64,000 nt of DNA from SLSG01 sp964477035 (GTDB lineage: Bacteria > Bacteroidota > Bacteroidia > Bacteroidales > UBA7960), in the NCBI GenBank assembly GCA_964477035.1, contig CAYZCW010000012.1, forward strand, positions 13,482 to 77,481, written 5' to 3'. Positions 1 through 8,012 of this stretch are shown one piece after another. How positions within the stretch are numbered: the first letter of the stretch is position 1; each line of letters opens with the position of its first letter. Made by a program: the position numbers and the translations under genes. The notes under the pieces are model-generated. The model had not been told where the DNA came from and did not search any database. It saw only the letters and a program-made list of their open reading frames with translations.

Positions 1-1649
1 ATGAGGAGATGCACCAGTTGAGTCTTGATGATAAGAACAACAGCCTGGTCGGGCTTGGGCAGTCGACCAGCCCCTATATGATCGAGAGGCAGTGGACGGG
101 GGGCAACCCGCGCGACCTCTACCTGGTCGATCTCAACGACGGCAGCCGCAAGCTGTTGGTGCAGAAGGTCCAGGCCAATGCCGGCCTGTCGCCGGAAGGC
201 CAGTACGTGACCTGGTATGATACGGAGACGACCCACTGGATGGCCCATTCCGTCGAGAAGGGAACCACCGTGAACCTGACGCGCGACATTCCCTTCCCGG
301 TGTACAATGAAGAAAACGACCTGCCCATGTTTGCGCGCCCGCACGGGCTTGCCGGCTGGACCCCGGAGGATGAGTTCCTTCTTTTGTACGACCGGTATGA
401 TGTGTGGAAGGTGGACCCCAGCGGGAGGCAGGCCCCCGAGAACCTGACCCTGGAGTTCGGCCGCGAGCACCAGGTGCGCTTCCGCGTGCAGCAGCTGGAC
501 GATGAGGATCCGGCCATCAAACTGGATGAGCCGGTCTACCTGAGCGCTTTTGACGAATACAGCAAGCGGGCCGGTTTCTTTCGCCTGCACGGGGGACGCT
601 TGTCCGAGCTGGTGATGGCCGGGGCGTCCTTTTCCGACCTGCAGAAGGCCCGGGATGCGGACCGTTTTCTGTGGCGCCGCGGGACGTTCAATATTTATCC
701 GGATCTGTGGACCAGCACTTCGGACTTTTCCTCCGGGGAGAAGCTGTCGGACGTGAATCCCCAGCAGGCGGATTACTACTGGGGCAGCGTGGAGCTGGTC
801 GAGTGGCACGACTTTGACAACCAGCCTTTGCAGGGGCTGATGTACTTTCCGGAAGACCTGGACGAAAACAAGAAGTACCCCGTGCTGATATATTTCTATG
901 AGCGTTCCTCCCACAGCCTCTACCAGCACTTCATTCCCTCACCCAGCCGCTCCACCATCAACCGGTCTTATTGCACCAGCAACGGGTACATCGTATTCGT
1001 GCCGGACATCACCTACAAGGAAGGCTTTCCGGGAGAAAGTGCCTACAATGCCATTGTCAGCGGCGCCCATGCCATGGCAGACCGCTACCCGGTGGTCGAC
1101 CGCGACCGCATGGGGCTGCAGGGACAGAGCTGGGGCGGTTACCAGATCGCCTACCTGGTGACCCGTACCAATATGTTCCGGGCCGCCATGGCCGGGGCCC
1201 CGGTAAGCAATATGGTGAGTGCCTACGGCGGCATCCGCTGGCAGACGGGCATCAACCGGCAGTTCCAGTACGAGCAGACCCAGAGCCGCATCGGAGGGAC
1301 CCTCTGGGAGCGTCCCTTCCGCTACATCGAGAACTCCCCCGTCTTCTTTGCCGACAAGATCGAGACCCCGCTGCTGATGATGCACAATGATGCAGACGGA
1401 GCCGTGCCATGGTACCAGGGCATCGAGTTGTTCGTGGCCATGCGCCGCCTTTCCAAACCGGTATGGATGCTGGTCTATAATGACGAGGCGCACAACCTCA
1501 CCCGCTGGCCCAACCGCATGGACCTGTCGGTGCGGATGTACCAGTTCTTCGACCATTTCCTGAAAGACGGCCCTGCCCCCGTCTGGCTGAGGGACGGACT
1601 CCCCTACCAGGATAAGGGGAAGACCCACGGGTATGAATTGACGGAATAA
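1..1649 (+). CDS. S9 family (prolyl oligopeptidase-type) serine peptidase, 5'-truncated
   Basis: C-terminal part of an S9 peptidase, probably a secreted or periplasmic oligopeptidase. The reading frame is open to the window edge (codons start at base 3), so the N-terminus and most of the beta-propeller are missing. The last ~270 residues form an alpha/beta-hydrolase domain. Counting from the ATG at base 9, the nucleophile is Ser374 in GQSWGGY, the acid Asp463 in HNDADGAVP and the base His495 in DEAHNL, which is the complete S9 triad in the usual order. It converges on the sulfur operon across a shared hairpin terminator. Family assignment is firm; substrate and exact subfamily are not visible. 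Confidence 0.9.
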   Translation, partial: EEMHQLSLDDKNNSLVGLGQSTSPYMIERQWTGGNPRDLYLVDLNDGSRKLLVQKVQANAGLSPEGQYVTWYDTETTHWMAHSVEKGTTVNLTRDIPFPVYNEENDLPMFARPHGLAGWTPEDEFLLLYDRYDVWKVDPSGRQAPENLTLEFGREHQVRFRVQQLDDEDPAIKLDEPVYLSAFDEYSKRAGFFRLHGGRLSELVMAGASFSDLQKARDADRFLWRRGTFNIYPDLWTSTSDFSSGEKLSDVNPQQADYYWGSVELVEWHDFDNQPLQGLMYFPEDLDENKKYPVLIYFYERSSHSLYQHFIPSPSRSTINRSYCTSNGYIVFVPDITYKEGFPGESAYNAIVSGAHAMADRYPVVDRDRMGLQGQSWGGYQIAYLVTRTNMFRAAMAGAPVSNMVSAYGGIRWQTGINRQFQYEQTQSRIGGTLWERPFRYIENSPVFFADKIETPLLMMHNDADGAVPWYQGIELFVAMRRLSKPVWMLVYNDEAHNLTRWPNRMDLSVRMYQFFDHFLKDGPAPVWLRDGLPYQDKGKTHGYELTE

Positions 1650-1651
1650 AA

Positions 1652-1690
1652 CAAAACGCCGGGGGCCATAAGGTCCCCGGCGCTGTTTTA
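1652..1690. terminator. Bidirectional intrinsic terminator
   Basis: CGCCGGGG at 1657-1664 pairs with CCCCGGCG at 1675-1682, and two more G-C pairs extend the stem towards a four-base loop. An A-rich run lies on the left (aaaacaaaa) and a T-rich run on the right (tgtttta). It can therefore end the S9 peptidase transcript (+) and the converging sulfur operon (-). Confidence 0.8.
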
Positions 1691-1762
1691 TGCCCTCCGG
1701 CTTTGCCTGACCTGCCTGTTTCTGTCTGGCCGACCGCCGTATGGATGATTGGTTATGCCTGT

Positions 1763-2374
1763 TCAGCACCCTCCCTGCACGGACACCACCTCGGTCCGGA
1801 ATTCCGGGACGGGCGGGGGGGCTGTTTCCTCCCCGTCCGCCTGGGTGGCGGTCTTCATGAAGCGGTTGTAGTCGAAGCGGGCCTTGTCGTCCCTGAAGTA
1901 CCGGAAGGAAGGATCCAGCGGTCCCTCCAGAAGTTGTGCGCGGATGTCTTCAAATCCCCCTGCAACCACCCGTACCACGGCCTTCTTCTGTTTTCCCATC
2001 AACAGCATGGCCACGGTGGCGGCTTCGTGTTCCTCCGCGGCATACAGCAGGATGGCACGGTTCTTTTCCTTCAGGGGTCCTTGCGCATTCTGGTCGAGGA
2101 TCTGTGCGGCTGGGATGTTGATGGCTCCCGGCAGGTGCCCGGCGGCAAAGGCTTCGGCCGGGCGCAGGTCGACCAGCAGGACCCTCCGCTCCGGTTCGTC
2201 AAGAAGCCCCTGCAATTCCCCGTATCCGACCACGAACGACTCGTCCAGGGCCTTTTCAAGGACCCTTCCGTTGCTCTGGTTGTACTTTCCGGATGTCAGT
2301 GCGGCAAACAGCAGCCCGGCCGCCAGCAGGGCGGCAAACAACAAGGTTCCCGTATTGAGCAATTTGATTGTCAT
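1763..2374 (-). CDS. Membrane-anchored rhodanese-like protein without catalytic Cys, ending in GGC
   Basis: 203 residues. One N-terminal membrane segment (about residues 8-27) is followed by a single rhodanese-like domain (about 45-150) with the family landmarks VDLRPAEAF and GHLPGAINIP. The active-site loop reads ILLYAAEEHEA, so the usual catalytic cysteine is absent (Ala112 lies near that position). A proline-rich tail ends in TEVVSVQGGC followed by TGA; Cys203 is the only visible cysteine. It is the last gene of the six-gene sulfur operon, 18 nt after the YeeE-rhodanese gene. Rhodaneses normally carry persulfide on the catalytic Cys. I infer that the terminal Cys could take over a sulfur-carrier role, or that the domain is only a binding module. 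Confidence 0.85.
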   Translation of the reverse strand: MTIKLLNTGTLLFAALLAAGLLFAALTSGKYNQSNGRVLEKALDESFVVGYGELQGLLDEPERRVLLVDLRPAEAFAAGHLPGAINIPAAQILDQNAQGPLKEKNRAILLYAAEEHEAATVAMLLMGKQKKAVVRVVAGGFEDIRAQLLEGPLDPSFRYFRDDKARFDYNRFMKTATQADGEETAPPPVPEFRTEVVSVQGGC

Positions 2375-2392
2375 GGGTTGTTTGTTTTGTTG

Positions 2393-3622
2393 TTAACATC
2401 CTCCGGCCACATCCGGAGCTTTGATTTCGATGATCGTCCTCACGGGAACGGGGCGGCTTTCTTCGGCCCGGATGGCCCCGCCTTCCATGAAGAACTGCCG
2501 GGCCTCCCGCACGAAGCGTTCGGAGAACTGGTTCATGTAGCCGTTGCTGCCGTGGGGGGCATGTCCGGGTTTCTCCGCAAACAGCCTGTCGAACAATCCG
2601 TTGAGTCCGCCCTCCAGGTAATACACCCCCTCATAACCCTGCCTGACGGCAGCCGTCCAGGCCCTGGCTGCCAGGCTGGTTCCGTCCCCGAAGAACACCT
2701 TGTGCCGGGGGTCCTTGCGGAAAAATGCCCGCCACCTCCTGGACAAAAGTTCTTCCGGCGGGATGTTCACCGCCCCGGGAAGGGTGAAATGCAGGTGGTG
2801 TTCCTGGGGCCGCAGGTCGATCAGCACCACATCCTGGTTGCCCCGGATGATGTCGTAGGCCACTTTCTCCGCGTCCACCCGTCCCCCTCCCTGCTGCCAG
2901 GCCGCCATGATCTCCCCGCAACGCGGTTCACTCAGGCCGCTGCTCTTTTCAGGAGGCAGAAAAAGGAAGACAAGCATGGCACCGGCCAGCATCATGGCGG
3001 GCAACACATAGGAGGGACGCTTGCCGATCCTGGCCGGGTCGGTCTTGTTGACCCGGTCCTCGATGATCTGGGTGATGGCGAAGGCAAACAGCGCCATCAG
3101 GGCCATCAGCAGGGCAAACAGGCTGCGGGACAAGCCGAGTGTTTCGTAGATGAAGGGACTCCCCAGGAAGCTGCCGGTGTACAATGGCTCGAAGGTGTGG
3201 TAAAAATGGCCGAACACGAACAGGCCGATGAACATGCCGGCGACGAACACCATGGCGTCGACTTTGCCGATCACCGCCCCCACCAGGCTGGTGCCCGGGC
3301 AGAAGCCGCCCATGATGAAGCCAAAGCCCATGATGGCCCCGCCCACGACGGCCGACCACAAGAAGGTGGGGTTGATGTACACCAGGCTCATGTCCACCCA
3401 GCCGAGGTAGCTGAAGAACAACAGGCCGGTCATCGCCGTGATGCCGGCGGTGAAGAACACACGCAGCACAACGAAGTCATATCCGTAAAAGACCCCTGCC
3501 AGTTTTCTGGAACTGGAGAAGCCGGCCTGCTCCAGGACGTATCCGAATCCCAGACCCAGTACGAGGGCAAAGAAGAGGGTCAGTTCCGGGTTGACGAGGC
3601 CTTGGGGAATAAAAGGTGCCAT
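2393..3622 (-). CDS. YeeE/YedE-family sulfur transporter fused to a Cys-less rhodanese domain, ending in GGC
   Basis: 409 residues from the ATG at 3622; in-frame upstream codons overlap the previous gene and add no membrane segment. Residues 1-225 are polytopic with the YeeE/YedE signature GGFCPGTS (Cys108), the cysteine thought to contact thiosulfate in this family. A last hydrophobic segment (about 205-223) leads into a rhodanese domain with LIDLRPQEHHL and LPGAVNIP. Its active-site loop is KVFFGDGTS, with no cysteine. The protein ends in PDVAGGC before TAA. It follows the separate half-size YeeE protein by 19 nt, so the two probably form a two-part channel. Which side of the membrane holds the rhodanese domain is not determined here. 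Confidence 0.88.
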   Translation of the reverse strand: MAPFIPQGLVNPELTLFFALVLGLGFGYVLEQAGFSSSRKLAGVFYGYDFVVLRVFFTAGITAMTGLLFFSYLGWVDMSLVYINPTFLWSAVVGGAIMGFGFIMGGFCPGTSLVGAVIGKVDAMVFVAGMFIGLFVFGHFYHTFEPLYTGSFLGSPFIYETLGLSRSLFALLMALMALFAFAITQIIEDRVNKTDPARIGKRPSYVLPAMMLAGAMLVFLFLPPEKSSGLSEPRCGEIMAAWQQGGGRVDAEKVAYDIIRGNQDVVLIDLRPQEHHLHFTLPGAVNIPPEELLSRRWRAFFRKDPRHKVFFGDGTSLAARAWTAAVRQGYEGVYYLEGGLNGLFDRLFAEKPGHAPHGSNGYMNQFSERFVREARQFFMEGGAIRAEESRPVPVRTIIEIKAPDVAGGC

Positions 3623-3641
3623 ATTCTCTTTGGATTGGGGT

Positions 3642-4157
3642 TTATGTCCAGAGTTTTCTGAAAAAATAGGCGATGGCATAGCCCGATCCGAAGATGGCCA
3701 TCATGGTGAGGATGCCTCCCGTGGACAACACGGCCATGCCGCTCAGGGCCGCCCCGCTGGTGCATCCCCTTCCGAACTGGGCCCCCAGCCCGAAAAGCAG
3801 TCCGCCGGCAAGCGCAAACCACAGCCGGACAGGGGTTTTGATGCGGGGTCCGCGTTCCACCTTCAGCCCGAGCCGGCCGGACATGGCCCCGCTGAAGAAA
3901 CCGCCGATAAGGACCCCGAGGGCCAGAAACACCAGGAAGGAAGAGACCGGGCTGCCGGGCAGGAAGAAATCCTGGTAAAAGGCGGACTTTTCTGCGTATC
4001 CCGGCGCGATGCTGCCCACGGCGGTGACCAGCACACCCTTGGCTGCGCCGCTGGCCCCCAGCCCCCGGCCGGTGATCACGAAGGAGGCCAGCAGGACCAT
4101 CCCCAGCAGGAATCCGGCCAGGTAGGGGTTCATGTAAGGTTTGACTTGTTTTTCCAT
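3642..4157 (-). CDS. YeeE/YedE-family sulfur transport half-protein
   Basis: 171 residues, start chosen at the ATG at 4157 (MEKQVKPYMNPY). Four to five hydrophobic stretches are visible. The family motif GRGCTSG carries Cys132, equivalent to the substrate-contacting cysteine of YeeE/TsuA thiosulfate channels. This is about half the length of E. coli YeeE, as expected for the split two-gene form common in many bacteria; the partner half is the next gene. It lies 49 nt after the double-rhodanese lipoprotein gene. Predicted role: uptake or membrane transfer of thiosulfate or another reduced sulfur species. Substrate is inferred from family and context only. Confidence 0.88.
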   Translation of the reverse strand: MEKQVKPYMNPYLAGFLLGMVLLASFVITGRGLGASGAAKGVLVTAVGSIAPGYAEKSAFYQDFFLPGSPVSSFLVFLALGVLIGGFFSGAMSGRLGLKVERGPRIKTPVRLWFALAGGLLFGLGAQFGRGCTSGAALSGMAVLSTGGILTMMAIFGSGYAIAYFFRKLWT

Positions 4158-4206
4158 ATGTCCGTGTTGTTGTTGGGGGGTTGTAGGGACCATGCCGGCC
4201 GGTTCC

Positions 4207-5283
4207 CTAACAGCCTCCTTCGATACTGATTACTTCCGTTTCTAGGGGGACCGGGCGGGCGGGCGGATCGGTATCTTCCTCCCCTCCGATCAGGGGGAAC
4301 CCCCGTGGCGTCTGTTCGTCGAATGTCCGGGTGGGGATCCCGTACCCATGCATGGTGTCATAAAGGAACGTGTTGGCCCCATAAGGCATGTGATAGGCCT
4401 CGTACCCCAGCAGCCTGAGGAAGGCCACCACGAAGCTGCTGTGATGCCCGGTATAGCAGTAAAGCGCCACGGGGCGGTCGACCGGCAGGGTGAGCAGGTC
4501 CGCCTCGCTGTGGAGGGAGGCCTTGGGGGCGTAATGCACGGCCCCCGGCAGATGGCCCTCTTCATACAGGCCGGCAGGCCAGTAGTTGACGATGTACCAG
4601 GCGCCGGGATTTTCCATGAGCTGGTGCACGGTCACATCCGTACCGCCCGCCCCGACATCCAGGACCGCTTCGGCACGCGCCCTGAGGATGTCGTATCCGG
4701 TGGTTTTTCCCGTATGGATTTCGGGCAGCTCCCCACGGGGCAGTTTCGGGTGGGGTGTGGTTTCCAGCTTCCCCTCCAGGTGGTTGCTCATGGCCGGCAG
4801 CCAGTAGTCTTGCGCTATGTCCATGTGCCAGCTGCTCAGTCCGTTGCGCAGGGTGAACACCTTGTCGTATCCCAGTTGCCGGAGGATCCCGTTCACGAAG
4901 CCGCTGAGCATGCCATCATCGCAAACCAGCACGATGCGTTCGAAGCTGTTGGGTTCGATCACCTCTTCGAAGTAATGCAGGACCTGCCCGGGCTGGATAT
5001 TCACGGCGTGTTCGATGTGTCCGGGGGCAAACCTTTCCGGCAGCCTGAGGTCGATCACCAGCTGGTTGACCCCCGCGAGGCCCTCAAATACTTGCTCGGG
5101 GGTGACCAGGGAGGGAGTGGTTTCCCCGTTGACCAGGTTCCCGTTCTCCTCCAGGTAGGCCAGCAACACGGCGGCCTCATCCAGGGGGGCGGTATTGGTG
5201 CCGGAACCGGTCCCGCAGGCGGTGAAGAAAAGCCCCAGCAGCAAGGGGGTCCATCGGCAGGCAATGGCTTTGAAGGTATTCAT
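4207..5283 (-). CDS. Lipoprotein with two rhodanese domains, ending in GGC
   Basis: 358 residues from the ATG at 5283. The signal peptide ends in a lipobox, FFTAC, making Cys23 the lipidated residue. Rhodanese domain 1 (about 60-155) has VIDLRLPERF and active-site Cys121 in LVCDDGMLSG. Domain 2 (about 205-315) has GHLPGAVHY and Cys276 in LYCYTGHHSS. Both keep a catalytic cysteine, unlike the other two rhodanese domains of the operon. The tail is proline-rich and ends TEVISIEGGC before TAG, closely matching the end of the membrane rhodanese encoded last in the operon. The start lies only 2 nt beyond the cytochrome b stop, so the two are translationally linked. Predicted periplasmic sulfurtransferase or persulfide carrier. 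Confidence 0.9.
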   Translation of the reverse strand: MNTFKAIACRWTPLLLGLFFTACGTGSGTNTAPLDEAAVLLAYLEENGNLVNGETTPSLVTPEQVFEGLAGVNQLVIDLRLPERFAPGHIEHAVNIQPGQVLHYFEEVIEPNSFERIVLVCDDGMLSGFVNGILRQLGYDKVFTLRNGLSSWHMDIAQDYWLPAMSNHLEGKLETTPHPKLPRGELPEIHTGKTTGYDILRARAEAVLDVGAGGTDVTVHQLMENPGAWYIVNYWPAGLYEEGHLPGAVHYAPKASLHSEADLLTLPVDRPVALYCYTGHHSSFVVAFLRLLGYEAYHMPYGANTFLYDTMHGYGIPTRTFDEQTPRGFPLIGGEEDTDPPARPVPLETEVISIEGGC

Positions 5284-5285
5284 GG

Positions 5286-5930
5286 CTAATCCTTGTTGGT
5301 GTTTTCTCCCCCGCCCGAGTCTCCCTCTTCCTCTATCTCCTCCCAACCGGTGATCATGGCCTTGAGGTTGGATGTCAGGGTGTGGCCGGTGGTGATCAGG
5401 TAGACATGTACCAGCACGAAGGCCACCATGATGTAGGCTCCCAGGGTATGGATATAGGCCACGGGGGTCAGTTCGGCAAGCCCGAGCGACTCAATGGCGC
5501 CTGCCCGTGGGTAGCGGTAGAACATGTAAAGCAGTCCCGAGGCCACCATGACCGGGATGAACAGGATCTTCAGCCCGAGGTAGACCAGCCGCTGCAAAGG
5601 GTTTAGTTTGGAAAGCAAGGTCTTGCGGGTGGGGTGGGGGGCGTTGCGGAAGATGCCGGTCACGTAGTACGCTGCCTGCGCCCTGAGGTTGGTCAGGGTG
5701 GGGATGTACTGCCGCCATTCCCCCGTGGTGAAGTGCCAGAAAGCCGTGAAAACGATCAGGATGATCAGGGCGATGGCCGCCTTGTTGTGCAGGTTCACGG
5801 AGGTCTCGAAGCCGAACAGGGTGAAGGACCCGTGGATCTCGAAGCCGGTCAGCGTCAGCAGCAGCACCAAAAAAGCCTGGGTCCAGTGCCAGAAACGCTC
5901 GTAACGTTTGTATATGAAGACCTTTTTCAT
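5286..5930 (-). CDS. Cytochrome b561-type membrane subunit
   Basis: 214 residues with four main membrane segments. Histidines suited to bind b hemes sit in or near them (FWHWTQ, NLHNKA, FWHFTTG, YIHTLG, LVHVYLITTGH). This is the pattern of the b-type subunits that link quinol to periplasmic redox enzymes (PhsC/HydC/FdnI type). It lies between the octaheme cytochrome (63 nt upstream) and the double-rhodanese lipoprotein (2 nt downstream), so it probably passes quinol electrons to the octaheme enzyme. The C-terminus is acidic and unstructured (EEIEEEGDSGGG). Family is clear; the partner is inferred from position. Confidence 0.88.
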   Translation of the reverse strand: MKKVFIYKRYERFWHWTQAFLVLLLTLTGFEIHGSFTLFGFETSVNLHNKAAIALIILIVFTAFWHFTTGEWRQYIPTLTNLRAQAAYYVTGIFRNAPHPTRKTLLSKLNPLQRLVYLGLKILFIPVMVASGLLYMFYRYPRAGAIESLGLAELTPVAYIHTLGAYIMVAFVLVHVYLITTGHTLTSNLKAMITGWEEIEEEGDSGGGENTNKD

Positions 5931-5993
5931 TTTCTGGGTTCGGTTTTATGGTTTCGTCGGATGGGTTCCTGCCCGGTGTCCATTCCAGGCGGA

Positions 5994-7571
5994 TCACTGC
6001 GCCGGCGCCCTGTTGCGGCGCCTGTGCAGGACAAAGCGGATGCCCGCATGTCCGAGCACGCCCCCCAGGGTCAGCAACAGCAGCAGCACCCCAAAGGAGT
6101 CGATCGCTGCGTGGGTCGTTTGCCCGGGGATGTAGGCCCCTTCTATTCCCGCCAGTCTCCCCCCGCTGCGGGTATGGCAGTCCCCGCATTGCAGGGCCTG
6201 GTCGGAGGGCGACACCATGTGGTTGACGGGCAGGAACATTTCTGTCTCCACAAAGTCGTGGCTGCCGCTGTAGGGCATGCCGAGGTATTCCATGCCGGTG
6301 CGCAGGGCCGCCTCCCAGTCAAGGTCGATCCAGAGGGCGCCCCGGTTCACCTCCGGGTCCCACAGCTTGGGCTGGATGATGGTGTTGTATTCGGTGTCAT
6401 AGGGCTGTTTGCCGCGGTGGACCTTCACGGGGTAAATGCGTGAGCCATGGTCCTGGTAGTTTCCGAACAAGGTGTTGATCCGCAGGGGCAGGTCCTCAAA
6501 ATCGATCGGATCGGTCAGCAGGTGGTGGTCGGCCGTTCCGTTGAACCAGTAATATTCCGGTACCGCGTGGACAGCCCAGTGGAAATCCCCCTTGATGGAG
6601 GTATAGAGTTCATTGCCGAGGGAGTCCAGGACCTGGTAAGGCAGTCCTTCCTCCCTGCGGGTCGCGGTGGACCAGTCCCAGTACATCTTGGTGGCGTTCA
6701 CCTTGGCGTATTCGGGGATGTGGCAGGTCTGGCAGGCGATCTTGACCGTGTGTTCGTTGAGCTTGTTGTCCAGGTGGGGGAAGGCGGTGTGGCATTGCTC
6801 GCAGGTGGCCCGCTGGTTGTTCTCGGAGGAAACGGCATAGTATCTGCCCAGCATGATGTGGTTGGTGGCTGTGTGGCAGTCCACGCACAGCAGGTTGCCC
6901 CCGTCCACCCCCATGTGGATGTCGACCTCCCGGGAGGCATTCAGCAGGGCCATTTCCAGGTCGCCGTGCTTCACGTTGTTGCCCCCGCCCCCATGGAAAT
7001 GACAGTATCCGCAGTTTTCCTTCTGCGGCCTGCCCACGCTCTGGGTGATGGTGCGGAAGTCCAGTCCCGGGACCGGATAGCCCGCCCCGCCCCGGGCCTT
7101 GTCGTACAGCCCGCTGTTGTCGTGGCAGATCAAACAGTCGATGTTGTTCTGGTTGGAAAAGTCGAAGCTGTTGTCGCTCCAGCCGTAACCGATGTGGCAG
7201 CGGTTGCAGGTGCCTTCGTTGGAGGCGATGCCCGTACAGAAGTTGTTGATCAGGTTTTTCTTGCCCAGGTAGGTGATCCCCCTTCCCTCGATATAGGCTT
7301 CCCGCTCCCAGTTCCAGTGGGCGTTGCCCAGCACTTCCTGTCCCCGCTCCGTATGGCAGGAAAGGCAGGTGGCCGTGATCTCGTGGGGGTTGTCAAAGTC
7401 GCGCTGCAGGTCGGCATGCTTGCTGTGGTCGACCGAAGGGATGTGGGGCCGGGCATGTTCCTCCTTGAGTTCGGCCAGCAGGGTGTTCTCCCGGGCTGCA
7501 TCGCGCAGGACCAGGGAGATGATGACCAGGGGCACGACGACCGACAACACAAAAGTGACGATGTTCTTCAT
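5994..7571 (-). CDS. Octaheme c-type cytochrome, tetrathionate reductase (OTR) family
   Basis: 525 residues from the ATG at 7571 (MKNIVTF); the longer frame from 7631 puts a charged stretch before the membrane anchor. An N-terminal hydrophobic segment precedes a periplasmic part with exactly eight CXXCH motifs: CLSCH, CNRCH, CLICH, CGYCH, CVDCH, CEQCH, CQTCH and CGDCH. Local signatures such as GKKNLINNFC, CHIGYGW and GGGGNNVKHGDLE match the octaheme tetrathionate reductase family, whose Shewanella member reduces tetrathionate, nitrite and hydroxylamine in vitro. A second hydrophobic stretch near the C-terminus (FGVLLLLLTLGG) suggests a second membrane anchor, then a basic tail. It is the first gene of the sulfur operon. 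A sulfur-oxyanion substrate is supported by its neighbours, not proven. Confidence 0.92.
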   Translation of the reverse strand: MKNIVTFVLSVVVPLVIISLVLRDAARENTLLAELKEEHARPHIPSVDHSKHADLQRDFDNPHEITATCLSCHTERGQEVLGNAHWNWEREAYIEGRGITYLGKKNLINNFCTGIASNEGTCNRCHIGYGWSDNSFDFSNQNNIDCLICHDNSGLYDKARGGAGYPVPGLDFRTITQSVGRPQKENCGYCHFHGGGGNNVKHGDLEMALLNASREVDIHMGVDGGNLLCVDCHTATNHIMLGRYYAVSSENNQRATCEQCHTAFPHLDNKLNEHTVKIACQTCHIPEYAKVNATKMYWDWSTATRREEGLPYQVLDSLGNELYTSIKGDFHWAVHAVPEYYWFNGTADHHLLTDPIDFEDLPLRINTLFGNYQDHGSRIYPVKVHRGKQPYDTEYNTIIQPKLWDPEVNRGALWIDLDWEAALRTGMEYLGMPYSGSHDFVETEMFLPVNHMVSPSDQALQCGDCHTRSGGRLAGIEGAYIPGQTTHAAIDSFGVLLLLLTLGGVLGHAGIRFVLHRRRNRAPAQ

Positions 7572-8012
7572 CCTTGAGGGTATTTGTGTGGACCGCCAGG
7601 CCGGGCGGTGGAGGACAGCCCGGGCCTGCACATTGCAACTATAGAAAAAATTCCTTATATAAACAAAGTCAAACAGGCATACAAATATATAAATATAACC
7701 TGATATTAAGCCATAAATTTTATGTTGTGAGCCCGGGGGATCGCAGGGCCTTAACCAGATGGGGAATCCGGCCTGCCGTCAACGGAATAATTTAAAATGA
7801 GATTAAATAAAAATTTCTTCAATGGCCGGCCTTTTCCCCGGGGCGCCGGCAGGGGGCCAATTTCTTTGTATTTTTGCCCAGGGCGGCAAGCCCTCCGTCA
7901 GCCGGGGATTTCCGACCTGCCATCCTGCAGATGGGGTGCCGGCCTGTGATCCGGCAAGGGCCATTGCCGGACTGCCATCCGCCCCGGACAAGCAAACAGA
8001 ACCGGAGAATTG
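7572..8012. other. Divergent intergenic region between the sulfur operon and the sirtuin gene
   Basis: About 440 bp without a supported gene. The left half (7640-7720) is strongly A+T rich and holds candidate minus-strand -7 elements. On the plus strand TATTTTTG at 7869-7876 matches the -7 consensus for the sirtuin gene, without a clear -33 TTG. Nothing else was recognised. Confidence 0.4.
7682..7689 (-). promoter_or_regulatory. Possible -7 element for the sulfur operon
   Basis: The minus strand reads TATATTTG, an exact match to the Bacteroidota -7 consensus TAnnTTTG, 111 nt before the octaheme cytochrome start. No TTG lies at the -33 position. A second, poorer candidate (TGACTTTG) lies at 7664-7671. 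Confidence 0.35.

Noticed and set aside
1763..1765. TGA stop after GGC as a possible selenocysteine codon
   Set aside because: The two sister proteins end with the same GGC followed by TAA and TAG, so the TGA is best read as a normal stop.
1703..3661. Long open frame on the plus strand opposite the rhodanese operon
   Set aside because: It is antisense to two well-supported genes, has no family signature and an amino-acid composition typical of antisense frames in GC-rich DNA (many Gly, Arg, Gln, His).
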